Shown here in pieces: positions 8,036 to 16,696 of a DNA stretch of 29,166 bases (positions within the stretch are counted from its first letter, which is position 1; every line of letters begins with the position of its first letter). This DNA comes from Actinomycetes bacterium (GTDB taxonomy: Bacteria; Actinomycetota; Acidimicrobiia; Acidimicrobiales; RAAP-2), in assembly GCA_021791615.1 (NCBI GenBank), contig JAJYWG010000343.1, positions 1 to 29,166 of the forward strand, read 5' to 3'. The position numbers and the translations under genes are program-made. The notes under the pieces are model-generated. The model saw only the letters and a list, made by a program, of their open reading frames with translations, ran no database searches and was not told where the DNA came from.

Positions 8036-9781
8036 TCAACGAGTCACGAATGGTACGTACGCCGGCACTTCGTCGAGGAGGTAGGCACCCAGCAGGCGAG
8101 CCTGGACCTCCATGATCCGACGGTAACTGACCGCGTACCCGAACACCGGATGCGTTACCTCTCCGGCAAGCCGCCGCTCGTACGCAGCCAGAACTGCCTT
8201 GCGACCTTCTGAGGTGAGTGAGACGCCTCCAGCGCGCACCGTGAAATTCGACGCGCGCACCTCACCGTTGTTGACGACGCTGATGACCACCGAGTCGGCG
8301 ACCAATGGACGAAGCTCTTCGGCCAAGTCGAGGGCGAGCGCGGGACGTCCGAACCGCGGCCGGTGGTAGAAGCCAAGGTACGGGTCGAACCCGACGGCGA
8401 GCACCGTGACGGTGAGATCTTTCGCAAGCAGCGAGTACACGTACGAGAGCAAGCAATTGACCGGGTCCAAGGGAGGTCGGCGGTTCCGACCGTCGAAATG
8501 GAACGGCTCCCCGGGAAGCGAGCGATCACTGCGAAGCATCAGCGGGAGGTGCTGGAAGTAGACGCGTGCAGCCGCCCCCTCCACACCCAGCAGAGACGCC
8601 ATGGATTCCTGCAGTTCGGCTTGTTCGGCCATGGTCTTGAGCGAACGGACCGCCGTCGACACGTCGCCCTTTGCATTCCTCCGCAGGAGCGTCCGACAAT
8701 TGCGGATCTTGCCCGCCACCAGCGATCGAGCGATCTCAAGTGCTCCGGTATGTGCTTTGGCAACTTGTCGACGGCGCAGGTCGACGTGCTTGGAGGGAAG
8801 GCCTTGGGCGATGCCGGCGAACCACCCTCCATAGCTGAACCAGCAGACCGGCACTTCCCGCCCGAGAAGCTCACGCACCGCTTGGGACGTCACTTGCACG
8901 TTGCCGAACAGGCAGAGCTGGGACACATCGAGGGCGCGTACTGATGCCAGCTCGACGCCGTCGGCATCGACCGTCACTCGACCAGAACGAATTCCGACAC
9001 GCGCCCCCTGCTCGGTCACGTAGAGCGGACGAGCCGCCGTATCGCTCGGGATCAGGCGTCGAACCGGCGTGGGACTTTCACCTCTGAGGGCATTCGTCTC
9101 GTCGGGCAGGCAGATCCCGACGAGAGAGCAGCGAGGACACTTCGGGCTCGCCACCAACGGTGGGGGCGCATTGTCTCGTTGGGCCGTCTCCCGCAATTCA
9201 CCAACAAGCACGAGCGTTCTGGCAACCAACTCCTCGTCAAAGACAACTTCCACGCGCTCACGCGTCTCGGCAAAGGAGAGGAAACCGGACGGGCACGCGT
9301 ACCCCGCTTCGCGGAGCAAGAGGCCTTGAGCACAGAGCTGGACTCGTTCGGGTTCCCAAGCCCGCTCCGGCGTCGGCGCTGGACGACCCCGTTTCACGTC
9401 GACTGGGTGCACCTCCTGGCTTTCAGGGGCTCCTTCTCCTTCGAGCAGGTCGACCACTGCGACCAACCCGAGGGACGCCGAGGAGAGGCGTAACGATCGA
9501 GCTGATCGGAGCATGCCTTCCTCGGGTAGGGGCGCCGCGCCGGCGGCCACGTCGACCACTCGGTGGCGATAGCGCCCTTCGACAACGTCGTCGTTGTCCG
9601 CGAATTGCGCGTCGACCCACTCCAGGTAGAACAGCCGCGGGCAGTACGAGAATTCGTTGACCATCCGGGCCGGGACCAAGTCAGGAAGCACGTCGGAACC
9701 AGAGTCGGAGAACGAATCGGGAGCCGGTCCGGAGAGCGATTGACTTCCCCTCGACGTCGCCCCTTCGCCAGGATCCGCCAT
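8036..9781 (-). CDS. cas4-cas1: Cas4-Cas1 fusion: spacer-processing and integrase protein
   Basis: This 581-residue fusion joins Cas4 (about 35-232) to Cas1 (about 250-581). In Cas4, four cysteines that would hold an iron-sulfur cluster are visible (C47 in YCPRLFYL; C215, C218 and C224 in CPRCSLVGIC), with nuclease residues D111, D128 and K130 (HPVDVKRG) and Q148. In Cas1, the metal ligands are E401 (GVEGAAARVYFQ), H473 (DPYLGFYH) and E488 (DLAEELRPLVAD). Known I-G fusions of this kind choose and trim PAM-bearing prespacers and integrate them. The second ATG is preferred because GGAGGT lies four bases before it. The first ATG would add four residues. The first 35 residues are Ser/Gly-rich and probably disordered. 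Confidence 0.94.
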   Translation of the reverse strand: MADPGEGATSRGSQSLSGPAPDSFSDSGSDVLPDLVPARMVNEFSYCPRLFYLEWVDAQFADNDDVVEGRYRHRVVDVAAGAAPLPEEGMLRSARSLRLSSASLGLVAVVDLLEGEGAPESQEVHPVDVKRGRPAPTPERAWEPERVQLCAQGLLLREAGYACPSGFLSFAETRERVEVVFDEELVARTLVLVGELRETAQRDNAPPPLVASPKCPRCSLVGICLPDETNALRGESPTPVRRLIPSDTAARPLYVTEQGARVGIRSGRVTVDADGVELASVRALDVSQLCLFGNVQVTSQAVRELLGREVPVCWFSYGGWFAGIAQGLPSKHVDLRRRQVAKAHTGALEIARSLVAGKIRNCRTLLRRNAKGDVSTAVRSLKTMAEQAELQESMASLLGVEGAAARVYFQHLPLMLRSDRSLPGEPFHFDGRNRRPPLDPVNCLLSYVYSLLAKDLTVTVLAVGFDPYLGFYHRPRFGRPALALDLAEELRPLVADSVVISVVNNGEVRASNFTVRAGGVSLTSEGRKAVLAAYERRLAGEVTHPVFGYAVSYRRIMEVQARLLGAYLLDEVPAYVPFVTR

Positions 9782-9841
9782 GACCACCTCCATACGCGGC
9801 AGGACCTTCCGACCAGGTCCCTGTCCCCGTCCCCGCTAGAG

Positions 9842-9870
9842 GGCATAGCACTTCTCACATGTGCATGCAA
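9842..9870 (-). promoter_or_regulatory. Weak candidate promoter for cas4-cas1
   Basis: On the minus strand, TTGCAT (9870-9865) is followed by 17 bases and TATGCC (9847-9842), about 60 bases before the gene start. Both boxes match the consensus poorly. It is listed because nothing better is seen upstream of the adaptation operon. Confidence 0.25.
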
Positions 9871-9959
9871 GAAGTTCTCAGTGGCATCCTCCTCCACACC
9901 GGCTCCAAGCTGATTCCGAAACCCCTACAAGCTTGCACCGCAGGACGGATGCGGGCAGC

Positions 9960-10057
9960 ACGGCGAACGGGATCGGCAACGGCGACGGCGAACGGGATCG
10001 GCGGCGCCGACGGCGAACGGGATCGGCGACGGCGACGGCGAACGGGCCCGACGGCGC
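9960..10057. repeat. 25-bp tandem repeat, about 3.9 copies, in the gap between the AKR and cas4-cas1
   Basis: The unit reads ACGGCGAACGGGATCGGC followed by seven variable G/C bases. Copies begin at 9960, 9985, 10010 and 10035, and the last is partial and diverged. It lies in the 348-base gene-free gap (9782-10129) between the ends of the aldo/keto reductase gene and the start of cas4-cas1. Apart from this tract and a weak promoter candidate, nothing was found in the gap. Open frames running through the tract are repeat-driven and lack ribosome sites. Confidence 0.85.
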
Positions 10058-10129
10058 CCTGTCGCCGAGGCCGAAAGCACTGGGGACACGGCAGGCAACG
10101 CAAGACCCCGCCTCGGGTGTCCGAGCGGT

Positions 10130-11116
10130 TCAGACGTTGATGCGGGTCATCTGCTCGGCGGCGTAGCGGTCGCCTGCGGCCACGCCTTTGGGCGCCACCT
10201 CCTCAATCGACGCGAGGTCCTCGTCGGACAGGTGGACGTCGAGAGCGGCGACGTTCTCTTCGAGGTAGCTGCGACGCTTGGTGCCCGGGATCGGCACCAC
10301 GTCTCGTCCCTGGGCCAGCACCCACGCCAAAGCCAACTGCGACGGGGTCACCCCCTTGTCGCCAGCAAGGGATTGGACCCGGCGGACCACGTCGAGGTTC
10401 TTTGTGAAGTTCTCACCACGAAAGCGCGGCGAGAAGCGCCGGAAGTCGTCCTCGGCGAACTGGTCGGGCGAGGTGATGGTCCCCGAGAGGAACCCCCGCC
10501 CGAGCGGGCTGTAGGCCACGAAGCCGATGCCGAGCTCGCGGATCGTCTCGAGCACCCCGTCTTCGGGGTCACGAGTGAAGAGCGAGTACTCGCTCTGGAT
10601 GGCCGTCATCGGGTGAGTGGCATGCGCGCGCCGGATGGTGGCCGGCGCCGCCTCGGAGATCCCGAGGTAGCGCACCTTGCCCGCCGCGACCAGCTCGCTC
10701 ATCGCACCCCAGGTCTCCTCCACGGGCACCGTGGTGTCGACCCGGTGCTGGTAGTAGAGGTCGATGTGGTCCACACCCAACCGCTCCAGCGAAGCATCGA
10801 TGCAGCGGCGCACGTAGTCGGGCTTGCCGTTCACTCCGATCCACGACCCGTCGGGCCGCCGCTCGTTGCCGAACTTGGTGGCCAGGACCACCTCGTCGCG
10901 GCGACCGGCAATTGCCCGCCCGACGAGTCGCTCGTTGGTGAACGGCCCGTACATGTCGGCGGTGTCGAGGAAGGTGACGCCGAGCTCCAGGGCGCGCCGG
11001 ATGGTGGCGATCGACTCGTCCTCGTCTGCTGCTCCGTAGGACTGGCTCATCCCCATGCACCCGAGCCCCAACGCCGAGACCGTCATGCCTTGCGTGCCCA
11101 GAACCCGCTGCTCCAT
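10130..11116 (-). CDS. Aldo/keto reductase
   Basis: This 328-residue NADPH-dependent oxidoreductase has the aldo/keto reductase barrel. The catalytic tetrad is complete: D51 and Y56 ([14 protein letters not shown]), K81 (LATKFG) and H124 ([10 protein letters not shown]). The cofactor-binding C-terminal part has [16 protein letters not shown]. The N-terminus ([19 protein letters not shown]) is that of the YajO/AKR13-like group, which reduces aldehydes or ketones. The natural substrate cannot be told. The ATG was chosen by homology of the N-terminus, with GGAG eight bases before it. The long in-frame extension is antisense to a regulator gene and was discarded. It is divergent from the TetR gene at 11252, so that regulator may control it too. 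Confidence 0.92.
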   Translation of the reverse strand: MEQRVLGTQGMTVSALGLGCMGMSQSYGAADEDESIATIRRALELGVTFLDTADMYGPFTNERLVGRAIAGRRDEVVLATKFGNERRPDGSWIGVNGKPDYVRRCIDASLERLGVDHIDLYYQHRVDTTVPVEETWGAMSELVAAGKVRYLGISEAAPATIRRAHATHPMTAIQSEYSLFTRDPEDGVLETIRELGIGFVAYSPLGRGFLSGTITSPDQFAEDDFRRFSPRFRGENFTKNLDVVRRVQSLAGDKGVTPSQLALAWVLAQGRDVVPIPGTKRRSYLEENVAALDVHLSDEDLASIEEVAPKGVAAGDRYAAEQMTRINV

Positions 11117-11217
11117 GTCGTCTTCTCCCTCTCGGAGCTGCTCGTGGGCCGTCTGCCCGCTGCTCGTGGACAGTCTGCCCGCTGCCAAGGACCCGCGGAC
11201 GCCGGCACTCGGACTAT

Positions 11218-11245
11218 TTGCACTCGTTGACCAGTTGAGTACCCT
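11218..11245 (+). promoter_or_regulatory. Candidate leaderless promoter for the TetR-dehalogenase pair
   Basis: TTGCAC (11218-11223), a 16-base spacer and TACCCT (11240-11245) stand six bases before the GTG at 11252, the distance expected when a transcript starts at its start codon. A short direct repeat (GTTGACCA, GTTGAGTA) lies in the spacer and could be read by the regulator. Confidence 0.4.
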
Positions 11246-11251
11246 GGTGGC

Positions 11252-11914
11252 GTGCCCTCCCGTCAGGCCACGGCGACCCTGCCGCCGCCCCGCAAACCCA
11301 AGGTCATCCCTGCCGCCGACGGCGCCGTCTCCTCCGACGGGCGCCTCGCTCGTGGCGAGCGCACGCGCCTGCGCCTCGCCGAAGCGCTGATCTCCCTCCT
11401 CAACGACGGGACACCCCAGCCCACCGCCAAAGCCGTCGCCGCCCGGGCGGGCGTCTCCCTGCGGCTCGTGTTCCACCACTTCGAGGACATCGACGCCATC
11501 TACCGGGCGGTGATCGCCGTGCAGGCCCAGCGCTACTGGGACCACCTGAAGCCCATCGCTCCGTCGCTCCCCCTTGCCGAGCGCGCCGAGCGGACGGCAC
11601 GGCGCCGGGGCCGCCTGTACGATGCCGTCGCCCCCGTCCGCCGGACGAGCGCGACGCTCGCTCCCCAATCCCCCGACGTCGCCGAATGGGTGGCGACGAC
11701 GAACGCCCTGCTGCGCTCCCACATCACCGTCACGTTCGCTCCCGAGCTGGAACGGGCCGGCAGTGACCGAGACGACCTGCTCGACGCACTCGACGTCTCC
11801 GCGTCCTGGGAAGTCTGGGAGCGCCTCCGCAGCGGCCAGCGCCTCTCTCGCAGCGCGGCCCAGTGCGTGATGGCCCGCCTCTTGCTCGATCTCCTCGCAC
11901 CGGTGGCCCGCTGA
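11252..11914 (+). CDS. TetR-family transcriptional regulator
   Basis: This is a 220-residue repressor-type protein. The N-terminal DNA-binding domain spans about 30-80: [16 protein letters not shown] leads into the helix-turn-helix [20 protein letters not shown], where [10 protein letters not shown] is the usual TetR recognition-helix pattern. The C-terminal ligand domain is not specific enough to name an inducer. The GTG start lacks a clear ribosome site and appears leaderless. Its stop codon overlaps the start of the next gene (TGATG), so the regulator and the haloalkane dehalogenase are made from one message. A regulator responding to a halogenated or related hydrophobic compound is a reasonable guess from context only. 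Confidence 0.88.
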   Translation: MPSRQATATLPPPRKPKVIPAADGAVSSDGRLARGERTRLRLAEALISLLNDGTPQPTAKAVAARAGVSLRLVFHHFEDIDAIYRAVIAVQAQRYWDHLKPIAPSLPLAERAERTARRRGRLYDAVAPVRRTSATLAPQSPDVAEWVATTNALLRSHITVTFAPELERAGSDRDDLLDALDVSASWEVWERLRSGQRLSRSAAQCVMARLLLDLLAPVAR

Positions 11915-12852
11915 TGGAAGCGCTGCGGACCCCCGACGAGCGGTTCGAGAACCTGCCGGACTTCGCCTTCGCTCCCCACTACGTCCATGTCGAGGCCGGC
12001 GACGCCGATCCGGCCTCGCCCTCGCTGCGGGTCCACTACCTCGACGAGAGCCCGGAAGGGCCGCCGCCGGCCGAGACCGTCCTGCTGCTGCACGGCGAGC
12101 CGAGCTGGTGCTTCCTCTACCGCAAGATGATCCCGGTGCTCGTCGCTGCCGGCCACCGGGTGGTCGCGCCCGACCTCGTCGGCTTCGGCCGCTCGGACAA
12201 GCCGGCCGACCGCCGGGACTACACCTACGCCCGCCACGTCGAATGGCTCCGGGCGGCGCTGTTCGACCAGCTCGACCTCTCCGGCATCACCTTGGTGTGC
12301 CAGGACTGGGGAGGGCTGCTCGGACTGCGGCTCGTCGCCGAGCACCCGGAACGTTTCGCCCGGGTGGTCGCGGCGAACACGGGCCTGCCGACCGGCCACA
12401 CTCCGATGAGCAAGGCCTTCATGGCATGGCAGCGTTTCTCCCAGGACGCGCCCGAGCTTCCCGTCGGGGGGATCGTAAGCTCGGGCACCCTCACCACACT
12501 CTCGCCCGAGATCGTCGCCGCCTACGACGCGCCGTTCCCCGACGAGCGCTACAAGGAAGGCGCCAGGCAGTTCCCCCTCCTCGTCCCGACCACTCCCGAC
12601 GATCCGGCGACCGAAGCCAACACCAGGGCGTGGGAGTCCCTGCGGACGTTCACCAAGCCGTTCTTGTGCGCGTTCAGCGACAGCGATCCGATCACCGGAG
12701 GCGGCGACCGCGTCTTTCGCGAGGCGGTGCCCGGAGCGGCCGGACAGCCCCACACCACCATCACCGGCGGCGGACATTTTCTCCAAGAGGACCAAGGAGA
12801 GCAGTTGGCCGCGGTCGTCGCCCGTTTCATCGGCGCGGCGGCCCCCGGCTGA
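11914..12852 (+). CDS. Haloalkane dehalogenase (subfamily I-like alpha/beta hydrolase)
   Basis: This 312-residue hydrolase would convert haloalkanes to alcohols plus halide in the cytoplasm. The [15 protein letters not shown] segment (60-74) and the CQDWGG nucleophile elbow give D131 as nucleophile with the adjacent halide-binding W132. W172 in MAWQRF of the cap is a candidate second halide ligand, D258 (DSDPITGG) a candidate acid, and H288 ([10 protein letters not shown]) the base. This Asp-Trp-His pattern is that of DhlA/DhmA-type enzymes. An Asp nucleophile followed by Trp argues against epoxide hydrolase or esterase. The ATG overlaps the TetR stop by one base (TGATG). A 17-codon upstream in-frame extension is inside the regulator and was rejected. 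Activity on a specific substrate cannot be read from sequence. Confidence 0.87.
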   Translation: MEALRTPDERFENLPDFAFAPHYVHVEAGDADPASPSLRVHYLDESPEGPPPAETVLLLHGEPSWCFLYRKMIPVLVAAGHRVVAPDLVGFGRSDKPADRRDYTYARHVEWLRAALFDQLDLSGITLVCQDWGGLLGLRLVAEHPERFARVVAANTGLPTGHTPMSKAFMAWQRFSQDAPELPVGGIVSSGTLTTLSPEIVAAYDAPFPDERYKEGARQFPLLVPTTPDDPATEANTRAWESLRTFTKPFLCAFSDSDPITGGGDRVFREAVPGAAGQPHTTITGGGHFLQEDQGEQLAAVVARFIGAAAPG

Positions 12853-12874
12853 CGCGCCGGGCCACCACACGCGC

Positions 12875-13603
12875 CTAGCGCGGACCCGCGCTCCCGGGCA
12901 TGGGCGCAGACGCCGGCTCGGCTCCCGCGCGCTCGGGCGCGTGCTCGGCCCGGCGGCGGATCTCGCCGACCGACGGCGCAGGGTACTCGTCGGTCCCCGG
13001 ACGCCAACCAACCGCTACTTTTTGCATCCCCGGACCCGGACCCCGGGGCCCGTCGGTGGCCCAGACGTGGCACGTGTCGGCAAACCAGGCGGTGCCGGCG
13101 TCCGACAGGGCCACTTGGGTCTTGGTCGCGTCCTGCAGACGGGTCGCGGCCGACGCCACCGCCTGGATGACCACCGGCCCGATCGTCCGGGCCAGCAGCT
13201 CCAAGTGGGTGCAGCCCAGCGAGCGGCCGAATCGCTCCTGGACGGCCCTCGAGTAGCCGCGGGCGACGTTCAGGCCCACGAGGCCCGTGAACGCCTCTTG
13301 GATGTCGGTGCACTCTTCATGGGGGAACCGGTGCATCCGGGCTTCGGCCGCGGTGATGACCAAGTCGGGGCGGTGGACGGTGATCCGCAGCTCCATGTCG
13401 TGGACGTGCTCCACCCACACCGTCCCCGCGGCCCACGGGCGCTCGTCCCGAAGCCGCCCGGTCACCTCGAAGGCATCCCCGCGCTCGAACACTTCGAAGG
13501 TCATCTCCCGGCGGTGCGTGGGGACCTCGGCGTCCGGGTGAGGGGCAGGGGCAGGGGCAGGGACCCCGGGATCGGGCGGGACGGGAGCTGTCAGGGCCGG
13601 CAT
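12875..13603 (-). CDS. DUF2889-like protein of unknown function
   Basis: The 242-residue product resembles the DUF2889 family: HRREMTFEVFERGDAFEVTG, then RLRDERPW, HDMELRITVHRPDLVI, the helix GLVGLNVARGYSRAVQERFG and the motif GCTHLELLAR. The biochemical role of this family is not known to me. A Pro/Ala low-complexity N-terminus (about 6-25) comes from a short GGGGCA repeat. The C-terminus is also Pro/Ala-rich and likely disordered. It is the last gene of a minus-strand set, four bases after the histidine phosphatase stop, and it converges on the dehalogenase gene. The start was set by operon spacing. A 58-residue extension within the phosphatase gene was discarded. Confidence 0.7.
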   Translation of the reverse strand: MPALTAPVPPDPGVPAPAPAPHPDAEVPTHRREMTFEVFERGDAFEVTGRLRDERPWAAGTVWVEHVHDMELRITVHRPDLVITAAEARMHRFPHEECTDIQEAFTGLVGLNVARGYSRAVQERFGRSLGCTHLELLARTIGPVVIQAVASAATRLQDATKTQVALSDAGTAWFADTCHVWATDGPRGPGPGMQKVAVGWRPGTDEYPAPSVGEIRRRAEHAPERAGAEPASAPMPGSAGPR

Positions 13604-13607
13604 CCGC

Positions 13608-14237
13608 TCATCTTGGCCGATCGCCGGCCCCAGCGGCGAGACCGCCGGTCCCGGTCGGTACCCAGTTGAAGCAGTGGAGCACCGGGGCGTCGGCGCCCCA
13701 GCCGATCCGGGTGAGCGATCCGGTCGAGAGCCGGAGACGCCAGTCCAGCCCCGGACCGGTGCCGAGCGCCCAGGCAATGGCTGCTTTGATCGGGGACACG
13801 TGGCTCACCACGACGACGTCGCCGTCGGCGGCTCGCGCCCCGGTACCCGGAGTGGCGAACAGCTCGTCGCAGGCGTCGCGCACCCGTTCGGCGACCTGCC
13901 CCAGCGACTCCCCCCCGACCGGCCGGTAGGAGGGGTCGTCGCGCCACCGCCGCCACACCTCGGCGGGGACGTCGCCGAGCTCCCTCCCCTCGTGCTCCCC
14001 GTAGTCGACCTCCACCCAGCGCTCGTCGACTTCCGCGGGGATGCCGAGACCCAACTGCGCCGCGGTGTCGAGCGCGCGCCGCAAGGGACTCGAGACCAGC
14101 CGGACCACCGGCCCGATCCCCGCGGCCAGCTCGGCAGCCTGGCGCCGGCCCACCGCAGTGAGCGGGACGTCGGAGCGGCCGAGCAGCAGGCCCGAGGCGT
14201 TGGCCGTCGCCTCGCCGTGGCGGACCAGGACGAGCAC
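13608..14237 (-). CDS. Histidine phosphatase family protein (phosphoglycerate mutase-like)
   Basis: The 209-residue product has the family signature LVRHGEA at 4-10, where H7 is the phosphorylated residue. It also has SSPLRRALDTA, the acidic residue in VEVDYGEHEG and the second histidine in VVVSHVSPIKAAIAW. Such enzymes remove phosphate from sugar phosphates, nucleotides or other small molecules, and the exact substrate is not deducible. The length fits the cofactor-dependent phosphatase group rather than true glycolytic mutase (about 230-250 residues). The GTG start lies six bases after the stop of the zinc ribbon gene, in the same operon. In some actinobacteria a similar neighbour pair involves an RNase H/CobC-like fusion, but no RNase H part is present here. 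Confidence 0.85.
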   Translation of the reverse strand: MLVLVRHGEATANASGLLLGRSDVPLTAVGRRQAAELAAGIGPVVRLVSSPLRRALDTAAQLGLGIPAEVDERWVEVDYGEHEGRELGDVPAEVWRRWRDDPSYRPVGGESLGQVAERVRDACDELFATPGTGARAADGDVVVVSHVSPIKAAIAWALGTGPGLDWRLRLSTGSLTRIGWGADAPVLHCFNWVPTGTGGLAAGAGDRPR

Positions 14238-14243
14238 TGCCGC

Positions 14244-15050
14244 TCAGTCCGCGACTGGTGACGGCGCGCGTTCGGGTGCCGCGGACTGCGCGGGTCCCGG
14301 TGCGCGGACCAGGATGCGGCCGCACTCCTCGCACGTGACCACGGTGCCGGCCGGCAGGTGGCGGATGCGGTCGACTTCGGCCGACGGGAGCTCGAGGTGG
14401 CAGCCGTCACAGCGGTTGCCGATCAGGCGCGCCGCTCCGATCCCACCGAGTCGTCCACGCAGCACCTCGTAGCGGTCACAGAGTGCGGTGGGCAGTCGCG
14501 ACGCCGCCTCCCCGCGGGTCCGGGCCACGGTCGAGATCTCGGCTTGGAGGACCACTTCGGACGCCGCCAGGGCATCACGCAGGGAACCGGCCGCGGACTC
14601 GAGCTCGGCCTGCTCGCCAGCAAGCCTGGCCAACTCGGCGTCGAGGGGCTCCTGCTCTTCCATAATGGCGAGCTCCTCCTCTTCGATCTCGGCGCGGCGC
14701 TGGGTGAGGTGCTGGATCTCGGCGTCGATGGCCTGCAGGTCGCGCGCGGCAGAGCCTCGGGCGCCGTACAGGCGCGCTTCGAGGGACTGGCGCCGCTCGG
14801 ACAGGGCGTTCACCTGCGCCTCCATCTCGGCCAGGCGGTCCACCAGGTCCTGGCGGCGCCGCTGCAGATCGCCCGCCAGGGCAGCGAGCTCGGCCAACTT
14901 GGCATCGGCCGCCGCCAGGTCCCGCCGCTCGGGCAGGGCCATGCGGCGATGCTCGAGCTGCGCCAGCGCGATGTCGAGGTCCTGGACCTCCAAGAGGAGC
15001 TCCAGCGGGTCGGGCGCACCAGCCGCGCCCTGGACGTCAGGCACGCTCAC
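14244..15050 (-). CDS. Coiled-coil C4-type zinc ribbon protein (COG1579-like)
   Basis: This is a 268-residue protein. Most of it (about 20-190) is a long Glu/Ala/Leu/Arg coiled coil. The C-terminal part carries two CxxC pairs (NRCDGCHLELP and VTCEECGRIL), which form a zinc ribbon. This matches the COG1579 group, thought to act as nucleic-acid or protein-binding adaptors. Its role is unproven. The start is probably the GTG that overlaps the end of the Nudix gene by 14 bases. A GTG two codons later is also possible. Much longer in-frame readings are inside the Nudix gene. The gene sits between Nudix and histidine phosphatase genes in one transcript. Confidence 0.82.
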   Translation of the reverse strand: MSVPDVQGAAGAPDPLELLLEVQDLDIALAQLEHRRMALPERRDLAAADAKLAELAALAGDLQRRRQDLVDRLAEMEAQVNALSERRQSLEARLYGARGSAARDLQAIDAEIQHLTQRRAEIEEEELAIMEEQEPLDAELARLAGEQAELESAAGSLRDALAASEVVLQAEISTVARTRGEAASRLPTALCDRYEVLRGRLGGIGAARLIGNRCDGCHLELPSAEVDRIRHLPAGTVVTCEECGRILVRAPGPAQSAAPERAPSPVAD

Positions 15051-15639
15051 GTGCCGCCCCCTGCGCTCCGGCCTCCCCTCCCGCGGCCAGGTCCTCCCAC
15101 GCCCGTCTCGCCGAGCGGAGACCGCCTGCGAGCGCGTCGTCGGCCATCTCCTCGGCTTCCTCCCAGGAGCACCACCGCACGTCGGGGCTCTCGCCGGGCG
15201 GCGGCGCGGGATCGTCGTCGGCGCCGACGAGCAAGAAGCGCAGATCCAAGTGGGTATGACCGTTCGCCGCCTCATGGACGTCCACGTGCACCACCCTCGG
15301 CCCTCGGGGATCGAACTGCATCGCCAACCCGGTCTCCTCCGTGCACTCTCGCAAGGCCGCGGCGGGCGGGGTCTCGCCGGGGTCGATGTGCCCTCCGGGC
15401 TGCATCCAGCGTCCCAACCTGCGGTGGCGGTGCATGACCGTGCCCCGGCGGCCCACCACGATGCCCGAGGCCGTCACGTGGACCGGGTCGGCCAGCTCGT
15501 CGCAAGGTCGCTCGAGGCGCGCCAGCTCGGTACGGAACCGGGCGATCGCCTCCTCCTCGCGCCGGTCGACCGGTCGGTGCGAGGAGACCAGCGTCAACAG
15601 CTCGTCGGCGGAGCACTCGGGCACCTGCGCGGGTGCCAT
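15037..15639 (-). CDS. Nudix hydrolase
   Basis: The 200-residue product contains a complete Nudix box, GGHIDPGETPPAAALRE followed by CTEETGL, which binds metal and hydrolyses nucleoside diphosphate-linked substrates. Cys replaces the usual hydrophobic residue after RE. The preceding VGRRGTVMHRHRRLGRWMQP is a normal Nudix strand region. The substrate is unknown. Sanitising damaged nucleotides is one option. The ATG at 15639 is directly preceded by a GTG (15642), and neither has a good ribosome site. A possible -10 box (TAACAT on the minus strand, 15675-15670) lies about 30 bases upstream. It is the first gene of the four-gene set running to 12875, and it is divergent from the EEP gene. Confidence 0.87.
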   Translation of the reverse strand: MAPAQVPECSADELLTLVSSHRPVDRREEEAIARFRTELARLERPCDELADPVHVTASGIVVGRRGTVMHRHRRLGRWMQPGGHIDPGETPPAAALRECTEETGLAMQFDPRGPRVVHVDVHEAANGHTHLDLRFLLVGADDDPAPPPGESPDVRWCSWEEAEEMADDALAGGLRSARRAWEDLAAGGEAGAQGAARERA

Positions 15640-15730
15640 CACTTGGAGAGGTCGGCGTCGATGGCCCCGATGTTAGCGAGGCTCCCCGAGCGGCGCACCG
15701 GCGCACCGGCGGCGTAGCCTCGCGGACCTC

Positions 15731-16615
15731 ATGGCGGTGCCCGGCCCCTCCCCTGCCTTCGTCGTCGCGAACTTCAACCTCCACGCCGGCATCGACGGCT
15801 GGGGCAGGCCGTTCGACGTCGTCGAACACTGCCGGGCGATCGACGCCGACGTCCTCGTCCTGGAGGAGTGCTGGACGCCCGCCGAGCGGCCCGAGACGGG
15901 ACAGGCCTCGGTCGTCGCAGCGGCCCTCGGCTACACGGTCGTGGCCCGGACGCTCGCCACCGGCCGCCGGGCCGGCCCCCACCCGCGCGCGGACGAGCGC
16001 TGGATGCGCCCGCTGGACTGGCGTGGGAGCGCCCATGCGATCTACCTGGACGGCGATCGCCCCCTCGCCCGCTCCGCCGCGACCTCGGAGCGCTTCAGGT
16101 CCGCGGAGCCCGGTGGCTGGGGCATTGCACTCTTGAGCCGCCTTCCCGTGGCCGCGCACCACGTCATAGAGCTCGGACGCCTGCCCTGGGACCGAGCTCG
16201 CCGGGCGGCGCTCGTGGCACGTCTCGAGGTGGGGTCGGCCCGCGTCACGGTGGTCGGCACCCACATGTCGCACCTCTCCTACGGCTCACCGATCCACTTC
16301 CGGCGCTTGGCGGCCGTCCTCGACGCCGATCCGGAGGCGGCCAGGGGTCCCGCGGTGCTGGTCGGGGACATGAACCTCTGGGGACCACCGCTCCTCGGGC
16401 TGCTCTCTGCGCGGCGAGCAGCCGGCCGCCCCCCGTGGCGCCGGGCCGTGAAGGGACGGACGTGGCCCGCGTGGCGCCCCCACAGCCAGGTCGACCACAT
16501 CTTGGTCCGCGGACCCCTCGCCGCAGAGCGCGCCGAGGTCCTGCCGATGGCCGGCTCCGACCACCGCCCGGTGCGGGCCCGCCTCGTCCTCGAGAGCCCG
16601 GAGAACCTACAGTGA
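15731..16615 (+). CDS. Endonuclease/exonuclease/phosphatase (EEP) family protein
   Basis: This 294-residue protein has the EEP metal-dependent phosphodiesterase fold. The residues seen are the N-terminal NFNLHAG, the metal-binding Glu in LVLEECW, the histidine strand VVGTHMSHL, the Asp-Asn pair in VLVGDMNLWGP and the C-terminal GSDHRPV. Family members cut DNA, phospholipids or sugar phosphates, and this one cannot be assigned. No signal peptide is visible, so it is probably cytoplasmic. A TAGCCT -10-like box lies ten bases before the ATG, pointing to a very short or absent leader. The gene ends about 80 bases before the PLP decarboxylase on the same strand. Confidence 0.8.
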   Translation: MAVPGPSPAFVVANFNLHAGIDGWGRPFDVVEHCRAIDADVLVLEECWTPAERPETGQASVVAAALGYTVVARTLATGRRAGPHPRADERWMRPLDWRGSAHAIYLDGDRPLARSAATSERFRSAEPGGWGIALLSRLPVAAHHVIELGRLPWDRARRAALVARLEVGSARVTVVGTHMSHLSYGSPIHFRRLAAVLDADPEAARGPAVLVGDMNLWGPPLLGLLSARRAAGRPPWRRAVKGRTWPAWRPHSQVDHILVRGPLAAERAEVLPMAGSDHRPVRARLVLESPENLQ

Positions 16616-16696
16616 GCCAGGCGTGCGGCCGCCCGAGCACCCGAGGTTCGTTCCCCGCAAGTGACCACAACCCGTTCCCCCAAGGAGGTTGCGCCC

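Noticed and set aside
9859..10166. Small open frames rich in Asn-Gly-Ile-Gly or Arg across the 25-bp repeat
   Set aside because: They exist only because of the tandem repeat, overlap in several frames and have no ribosome site.
10232..11230. 332-codon plus-strand open frame
   Set aside because: Antisense to the aldo/keto reductase, which has its full catalytic tetrad.
11533..13011. 492-codon minus-strand open frame
   Set aside because: Antisense to the haloalkane dehalogenase and TetR genes, both with clear motifs.
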